Part shown: positions 41,535 through 46,987 of the stretch, one piece after another
How the letters are laid out: each line of letters starts with the position of its first letter
Numbering within the stretch: position 1 is the first letter of the stretch
Source: Bacteroidota bacterium
Lineage (GTDB): Bacteria > Bacteroidota > Bacteroidia > Chitinophagales > Chitinophagaceae
Length of the DNA: 46,987 nucleotides
Direction of reading: 5' to 3'
NCBI GenBank assembly: GCA_029558715.1
Contig: JAKQEA010000187.1
Coordinates: 1 to 46,987 of the forward strand
Notes under the pieces: model-generated
The model's database searches: none
Told to the model about the DNA's origin: nothing
What the model saw: only the letters and a program-made list of their open reading frames with translations
Made by a program: the position numbers and the translations under genes

Positions 41535-43877
41535 TTAGAATTTTAAATTTTCATCTTTATCCCAGATTCCCCAGCGGGCACCCAGCTCGCCTTCTTCTTT
41601 TATCTTCCATGTTTCATCAAAAGAAGAAAAGTAAAATAATTCAATTCCTTCTTTCTGGGCCCACTCCTGTACCTGCAGAAAATATGTCTGTGCATTGACA
41701 GCTGAGGGTTCCGCCCCATTTACTTTACCGCCTTTGCTTGGCCAGCCGGTTTCTGATATCATAATCCGCTTGCCCTGCGCCACATTTTTGGTAACAGCAT
41801 ACATACGGCGAAGGTCTTCTAAAGATTGTTCGATGGTTGAACCTTCCCAGAAGGGATAGCAGTTTACCAATATGACGTCGCTGGCAGCTGCTAGCTCAGG
41901 GTTCTCAACAAACTGGTAATAGGCATCCACATATCCCACAGGTATGTTGTTAATTTGTTCCTTAGCTTTTTTCATATAAGCTGTCACTTCATGGGCACTC
42001 AATTCACCCCGTAATAATACTTCATTGCCAATAACGGCAATATCCACCAGGCCTTCACGGCACAATTTAATTAATGCATTTATTTCCTTTTCATTTCTTT
42101 CCCTGTCGTTGCTTATCCATGCACCCACCATTGTTTTCAACCCCTTCTCTTTTGCAAAAATGGGAATCAGTTCATTTCCCTTGGTGCAGGAAAAGGAACG
42201 GACCCAGCGGGTATGCGGTGATACAATAGCCATTCGTTGTTTTATTTCACTTTCTATCAATACATCTCCTGAATCCTGGCCTTCTATATAAGGGCTGAAA
42301 CAAAGGCCATAGACACCTTTACCAAGTTGCTCACGGAACAAAACTGATAAAGCTCCTGATTGTTTATTACTGAAATCAGTACCGGCATAGGCCGGTAAAT
42401 GAATTCCGTTGATTAATGGTTTCAGTTTCCCAGCCTGGTAAGCGGATGAAAGCCGTGGCGCTTTTCTTCTTTCAAGTTCTTTTTTAATCTCATTTGCCTT
42501 TTTTTCATTGAGATCATAACCCCACATCACCCAAATAGCACCAAGTGTTCCTAAAATAGGAATGCCGGAAAAAAACAATCGTAACCCGGTAATGGCTCCA
42601 TCAGCTTGTGTTGCCGCACTTGCATCAAACCCAACAAGTGACATGATTACTCCTGTTAATAATCCTGCAACGGCAAAACCAAATTTTACCATCCACCAGT
42701 AGATGGCGCCGAAAATTCCTTCTCTTCTTTTACCTGATGTCAGTTCATCCATATCACAAACATCTGCTGTCATTGACATCATTAATGTAAACAAACTGCC
42801 GATACCAAATGAAAAGAAAGGCAGCGCAAACAAGAACATATAGGGTTTTCCTGGAACAAAAAGGAACCAAAACAATATATAACCGAAAATGGATATACCC
42901 TGGCAAATCAAAAAGGCCTTCTTTTTTTCCATTTTTTTTGAAATCCATGCCACAATGGGTATTACAATAAAAGTAGTAGCTAAAGCACCCACACTGCCAA
43001 AAAGTGTAGGCCATACTCCGGCATCGGCTGAATTTCCGTTAAACAGGTAGTATACAACTATAAAAAAAGTAAACCCTGCTACTGTATTAAATGCGTTAAA
43101 AATTAAGAAGGTGGCAATACAAAGTTTTCTGAAAGGTTTAATAATAAATGCCTCTTTAAAACTTTTTAGAATATCCACTAAACTACCCCCGATTGTTTTG
43201 AAAGAAAGATGTTTTAAACTGGTGTCATTTAATGTTGATCTGCTTTTAATAAAGATAGCAGGTACCATTGCCAGTATCATACAAATAACACCTACCCATA
43301 TGGCAAGGGTTCTTGTGGCTGTATCAGCATTGGGAAACCATTCTGGATCGTACATAACCACCCAGAACCAGGGTGCAATTACCCAGGCCCACTGACCAAT
43401 CCACTGAGCCACCGCCATTATACTTGTCCGTTCATGAAAGTCATCACTCATTTCATAACCCATCGCCACATAAGGAACGCTAAACAGTGTTAACCCCAGG
43501 TAAAATAAAAACGACCAGATAAGGAAAAAGATGAAATTATAGGATACACCGTTATCTCTGTACAACTGCCACATGATTACAAAGGATATTCCCATTACAA
43601 TTGCTCCGGCAAACACATAATGTCTTCGTCTTCCCCATTTAGAACGGGTATTATCAGAAATGTAACCCATGATAGGATCTGTAAATGCATCAAATACTCT
43701 TGGAAGAAAAAACAAAATCCCCCACATCCATCCTGGAAATTTTAAATCCTGAACCAGCACCACCATAAAAATGCCTAAGGCAGCAGGAAACATCTGGTTG
43801 GCCAGCATACCTAACCCAAATGCTATTTTTTGGCCCATAGGAACTTTATTTACAGCGGCTGAATTTGTATTTGACAT
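41535..43877 (-). CDS. GPH-type sugar:cation symporter fused to a GH17 domain
   Basis: A 780-residue protein in one uninterrupted frame. Residues about 1-465 form a twelve-segment transporter of the glycoside-pentoside-hexuronide family (FLPRVFDAFTDPIMGYISDN, then SVPYVAMGYEMSDDFHERT, and the charged loop DELTSGKRREGIFGAIYW). After a polar linker (about 465-495, KKELERRKAPRLSSAYQAGK) comes a complete GH17 domain with acid/base Glu619 (VIGNEVLL) and nucleophile Glu709 (MISETGWPS). GPH carriers have both ends in the cytoplasm, so the glycosidase should cut imported oligosaccharides as they arrive. The gene begins 22 bases after the GH30 gene. I know of no characterised example of this fusion. 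Confidence 0.9.
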   Translation of the reverse strand: MSNTNSAAVNKVPMGQKIAFGLGMLANQMFPAALGIFMVVLVQDLKFPGWMWGILFFLPRVFDAFTDPIMGYISDNTRSKWGRRRHYVFAGAIVMGISFVIMWQLYRDNGVSYNFIFFLIWSFLFYLGLTLFSVPYVAMGYEMSDDFHERTSIMAVAQWIGQWAWVIAPWFWVVMYDPEWFPNADTATRTLAIWVGVICMILAMVPAIFIKSRSTLNDTSLKHLSFKTIGGSLVDILKSFKEAFIIKPFRKLCIATFLIFNAFNTVAGFTFFIVVYYLFNGNSADAGVWPTLFGSVGALATTFIVIPIVAWISKKMEKKKAFLICQGISIFGYILFWFLFVPGKPYMFLFALPFFSFGIGSLFTLMMSMTADVCDMDELTSGKRREGIFGAIYWWMVKFGFAVAGLLTGVIMSLVGFDASAATQADGAITGLRLFFSGIPILGTLGAIWVMWGYDLNEKKANEIKKELERRKAPRLSSAYQAGKLKPLINGIHLPAYAGTDFSNKQSGALSVLFREQLGKGVYGLCFSPYIEGQDSGDVLIESEIKQRMAIVSPHTRWVRSFSCTKGNELIPIFAKEKGLKTMVGAWISNDRERNEKEINALIKLCREGLVDIAVIGNEVLLRGELSAHEVTAYMKKAKEQINNIPVGYVDAYYQFVENPELAAASDVILVNCYPFWEGSTIEQSLEDLRRMYAVTKNVAQGKRIMISETGWPSKGGKVNGAEPSAVNAQTYFLQVQEWAQKEGIELFYFSSFDETWKIKEEGELGARWGIWDKDENLKF

Positions 43878-43899
43878 TTGAGTTGGTTTTAAATTTTGA

Positions 43900-45393
43900 T
43901 TAGAATCTGATTACCGCAGTTTGAATTGCTTTCGCACTGATTGAAGTATTCAGTTCGTTATTATTAAGTTGAATTTTTACTGGTTTAGTTTTTCCGGTTG
44001 CATTAAAAAGAATAACTATTAGACTACCATCCGGGTTTTGTGCTGCTGTTACCATCAGTTCCTTATCAGGATTTTCAAAACCAATACGCACCGCACCGGG
44101 CCGGATGAACTTGCTGAAGTGTGCCATCGTGTAATACAATGGAGTGAAGTACACTTCATCTTTTTCTTCATCTACAATAACGGGTGCAGTACACCAATTC
44201 TTAAACCAGTTGGGGCCACCCTGTCTGTTCAACACCATATTCCAGTCTATCCATCCGTCTACATAATTATTTAAACAGCCGATAATATCACCGGCATATC
44301 GGAACACCGGAACATATTTCGGGTGCAGGTATTTGTCTTTTTCACTGGCCCAATCCCATCCCCAGTCGGTTGCTTCTTTGCTCCAGTACCAATTATCATC
44401 ATTCCAATGGGGTACATCAGCATCAATACATGCTTCTGTATTGATTAAATATTTATCGGGAGCTAATTGATGTGTGAATTGAAGCGATGCCGGAAAATAG
44501 TCATAGGTACTTGCATACCAGTGAACAGCCGTTCCTCCAAAGTAATTGGCGGCTTCTTTATCTTCAAACATAGTTCTTGCCCATTTCTCTAATTCATTTC
44601 CACGGTTTTGGTCGTAACCCAGAATGGGAATATGTGACAATCCGGTTTTTTCAAAATGAGGCCCCAAGTAATCCCTTACAAACGCAGTCATTTCCTCCGG
44701 TGTAAAGTGCATACTCTCCCAGTTCTTATCATTACCCAGCGGTTCATTCTCCACCGTAACAGCCCAGATATCGATCCCTTCGTTTTTATACGCCTTAATG
44801 TACTTTGAAAAATACAAAGCCCATGTTTCCCTGTATTCAGGCAATAGTTTTCCTCCACGCCAATCGTTATTATCTTTCATCCATGGCGGTGCCGTCCAGG
44901 GTGAGGCAATGATCTTAAACCCTTCTTTGGAAAATCTTTGTGCCCCCTTTATCATCGGTATCAAATCATTTCGGTCTTCGTCAATGCTGAAATGCTCCAG
45001 ATTTTTATCCCCGGCAACATTAGCATATGCATAATTACTTAATGAAAAATCACAGGAATTGATATGTGTACGGGTAAGCGTATAATTCGCTCCTTCTTCA
45101 CTGAAATAGGCTTTGAGAATTTTATCCCGGTTGGCCTTGCTTAGTTTATTCAAAAGATATGCCGATGCTTCCGTAAAAGAGCCGCCAAAGCCGGTGATTT
45201 TCTGGTATCGCTCTTCAGTATTGATTGTAATATTCAGCGCACTGGCAAAAGGTGCTGCTTGATTAACAGGCGTTAATTTTTTGCCAGCAGCTGATGTTTC
45301 AAAAATCTGTACAGTCCATGAGGTATTTTGTGAAGCAGCAACCATTGCAATTAAAATCAAATTTATCAGGCAAAGAATAATTTTACTTTTCAC
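43900..45393 (-). CDS. GH30 family glycoside hydrolase (beta-1,6-glucanase / glucosylceramidase type)
   Basis: A 497-residue secreted TIM-barrel glycosidase. The signal peptide (about 1-21) ends LIAMVAAS. The acid/base Glu217 lies in AVTVENEPLG and the nucleophile Glu320 in YLINTEACID. The start of the barrel, ITGFGGSFTEASAYLL, and the C-terminal beta domain (MVTAAQNPDGSLIVILFN) are typical of GH30 subfamilies 1-3, whose members cut beta-1,6-glucan or beta-glucosides. It would work in the periplasm or outer membrane to release short chains for the transporter fusion. It starts 12 bases after the stop of the upstream gene. Confidence 0.92.
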   Translation of the reverse strand: MKSKIILCLINLILIAMVAASQNTSWTVQIFETSAAGKKLTPVNQAAPFASALNITINTEERYQKITGFGGSFTEASAYLLNKLSKANRDKILKAYFSEEGANYTLTRTHINSCDFSLSNYAYANVAGDKNLEHFSIDEDRNDLIPMIKGAQRFSKEGFKIIASPWTAPPWMKDNNDWRGGKLLPEYRETWALYFSKYIKAYKNEGIDIWAVTVENEPLGNDKNWESMHFTPEEMTAFVRDYLGPHFEKTGLSHIPILGYDQNRGNELEKWARTMFEDKEAANYFGGTAVHWYASTYDYFPASLQFTHQLAPDKYLINTEACIDADVPHWNDDNWYWSKEATDWGWDWASEKDKYLHPKYVPVFRYAGDIIGCLNNYVDGWIDWNMVLNRQGGPNWFKNWCTAPVIVDEEKDEVYFTPLYYTMAHFSKFIRPGAVRIGFENPDKELMVTAAQNPDGSLIVILFNATGKTKPVKIQLNNNELNTSISAKAIQTAVIRF

Positions 45394-45405
45394 TTCATCC
45401 TGGTT

Positions 45406-46987
45406 TTATTTTATTAACCGTGATTCCTGTATATGCACCTTAATTAGTTTGACAGCCCCCGTCCTGTTCAATACCGATACAGTATCTGTTTCATTCAATG
45501 CGAAATGGCCGTATGAATTTTTTGAGCCGTCAGTCCTTTCTATATCAATGCCTTCGCTATCACTTATGATATACATTACTGGCACCTGGCAGTATGTAAA
45601 CAGCAACGCATCTTTCTCAATAGTAATCGCTTGTTTTCTGCCATTCACATCAATTAATTCAACCTCTTTTTCTTCTTTTAAAAATTCATTTTTGCAAAGC
45701 AGTTGCGGATGAAAATATAACCGGCCATCTTGTACCTGCACACCCAATTCCCCAATGCGACAAAGAATATCCTCCTTTACCTGTCCCGTCATGCCGGGCT
45801 GCTGTGCACCCCTGTGCAGGGGTGTATGAGAATATGGTGTGATAGGAAATGCCCCAAACAGTTCTGGTGATTTATGCACTCCGATTCCTTCGTTGATTGC
45901 ATAATAATGCTCAATCAAACAGCTAATTGTTTCCTTCTTTGCATTTTCGCTAACAGCCTGCAAGCAGGTCTCTTCAACAGCAAGTGCTAATTTTGAGACC
46001 ATATGCCAATAAATAGAACCTAATCCTTCATACCCGTAAAATGTTCCTGAACGACCGGTAAATTCTTTATGATTGAATACTTCTTCAAAAATCTGCAGTA
46101 CTCGTTCTTTTTCTTTTGCAACCTGCAACTGGTATTTTGCTCCCAAACTATTTAAAGCCTGTTTGACGTCTTCTGCATTTCTGAAATTGCCATTGAAATG
46201 ATAAGTCCCCTTGATGTCTTTTTCAATAACGGAAACATTACCATCGGTAACCAGCTTGCTAAGCAATTGAGAACTTTCAACGTCTTGTTTAGGTAAATTA
46301 TTTTTCTGTAAGAACCCGGGCAGTGCTTTATTCGGATAAAGAATATAACTGTTTTGGTCTTTGCGATATAGAGAACTTTGCTTTAATGCATCGAGGAGCT
46401 GCAAACTTTTATCTGCCGAAAGATAACCGGAGCTTAATACCGCCACCTGTCCTTCAAGCATTTCACTTAAATAAGAAATTTTTATCCCGGTTTCTTCATA
46501 ACTCAGCAAATTGTAAGCATGGTATAAATTATCGTTCCGTTTATTAGCTTTTATGGAATGTTCCAGGAATTGTAAAGAAGTGGTGAAAAAAGCTGATAAT
46601 TCATGTACTGATACATTCTTTTTCTCACCGGAGAACCCTTGAGAATAGATTTGATTCCTGTAATTGCTGCCGGCCATACCCAACGCATCAGTTATTTGCT
46701 TTCTTGTTGCATCATCAATGGCAGATGAGAGAACAGTGGAATATTTTTCAAATGTTTGAACTAATTCAGTGTAGAAAGTATGCAGCTCAGAAGAAATATC
46801 AATGTTCTGCCCATTTACATTCTGCAAAACAGATTGTAAGAACTTCAAAAATCTTCTTAAGTAATACAAGGTGACCATGGAAACGCCATTACCCACCAGT
46901 GCATTGTTGGCATCATTCCATTCCGGTCTTTGTGTATTCATCCAGATACCGCCTTCAGGAATGAAATTGGAAAGCTTCGACAAGAGC
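45406..46987 (-). CDS. C-terminal part of a large unrecognised protein, cut by the window edge
   Basis: The frame is open to the last base of the window, so about 526 residues of a longer protein are seen and the start is missing. The visible N-terminal end has IPEGGIWMNTQRPEWNDANN and ALVGNGVSMVTLYYLRRFL, a pattern like the (alpha/alpha)6-barrel hydrolases and phosphorylases (GH94-like or amylo-alpha-1,6-glucosidase-like), in which W-N-D-A-N-N lies in the active-site region. The remainder is mostly helical, with a C-terminal beta part (VELIDVNGRKQAITIEKD). As part of the beta-glucan operon it is probably a carbohydrate-active enzyme of uncertain type; I cannot name the family. Confidence 0.5.
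   Translation of the reverse strand, partial: LLSKLSNFIPEGGIWMNTQRPEWNDANNALVGNGVSMVTLYYLRRFLKFLQSVLQNVNGQNIDISSELHTFYTELVQTFEKYSTVLSSAIDDATRKQITDALGMAGSNYRNQIYSQGFSGEKKNVSVHELSAFFTTSLQFLEHSIKANKRNDNLYHAYNLLSYEETGIKISYLSEMLEGQVAVLSSGYLSADKSLQLLDALKQSSLYRKDQNSYILYPNKALPGFLQKNNLPKQDVESSQLLSKLVTDGNVSVIEKDIKGTYHFNGNFRNAEDVKQALNSLGAKYQLQVAKEKERVLQIFEEVFNHKEFTGRSGTFYGYEGLGSIYWHMVSKLALAVEETCLQAVSENAKKETISCLIEHYYAINEGIGVHKSPELFGAFPITPYSHTPLHRGAQQPGMTGQVKEDILCRIGELGVQVQDGRLYFHPQLLCKNEFLKEEKEVELIDVNGRKQAITIEKDALLFTYCQVPVMYIISDSEGIDIERTDGSKNSYGHFALNETDTVSVLNRTGAVKLIKVHIQESRLIK

Overview
The window looks like a chromosomal segment of a Bacteroidota bacterium, most likely of the Chitinophagaceae or a close relative. 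Supporting signs are two proteins with type IX secretion (Por) C-terminal sorting domains, a TonB-dependent receptor with an N-terminal carboxypeptidase-regulatory-like domain, many Bacteroidota-type lipoproteins (SCKKD-like starts), -7 boxes of the TAnnTTTG type (best before typA), almost no Shine-Dalgarno sequences, and the local order coaX / outer-membrane protein / lptC. No tRNA, rRNA, CRISPR array, transposase or integrase was seen.

Layout. 1-2204: the 3' part of a GxxExxY gene, a flavin-reductase-like gene and an OmpA-like lipoprotein. 2209-5753 (minus): a tandem pair of DUF4197 proteins and a tandem pair of HTH regulators. 5754-11990 (plus): a short conserved leader, then a tightly packed operon of TonB receptor, exported protein, CPBP-type membrane protein, NAD-dependent epimerase-like enzyme and SDR. 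12001-13924: a tandem lipoprotein pair and a membrane protein. 13925-14961: a second copy of the leader motif, then a beta-barrel protein. 15071-16615: lysS. 16852-20502: a DoxX-like protein, two small envelope proteins, an HSDL2-like SDR and an aldo/keto reductase. 20589-23331 (minus): lptC, an outer-membrane protein and coaX. 23464-25654 (minus): an exported small protein and a lipoprotein with a JAMM-like motif, preceded by an 11-base C/G homopolymer in the promoter region. 25784-29405 (minus): methyltransferase, LON-substrate-binding-domain protein, family 2 glycosyltransferase and O-antigen-ligase-like protein. 29439-32264: meaB and a glycine-rich T9SS cargo protein. 32270-34419 (minus): a small CxxC membrane protein and typA. 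34547-39649 (plus): an alpha/beta hydrolase, a two-gene cassette (lipoprotein, M43 metalloprotease) followed by a duplicate of the hydrolase 3' end, and a Tat-exported Gfo/Idh/MocA oxidoreductase. 39702-46987 (minus): a compact beta-glucan-type operon with two free-standing GH17 proteins, a GPH sugar symporter fused to a third GH17 domain, a secreted GH30 enzyme, and the C-terminal part of a large unrecognised protein.

Four points stand out. (1) A conserved leader of about 62-70 nt, with one covarying helix, ends 18-19 nt before two outer-membrane-protein genes about 8 kb apart. (2) A transporter and a glycosidase are fused inside a glucan operon that has no SusC/SusD pair in view. (3) The hydrolase 3' end is duplicated, with 140 identical bases, on both sides of a foreign-looking cassette. 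(4) A JAMM-like lipoprotein has a possible phase-variable promoter. All statements rest on reading the sequence; no database search was run.
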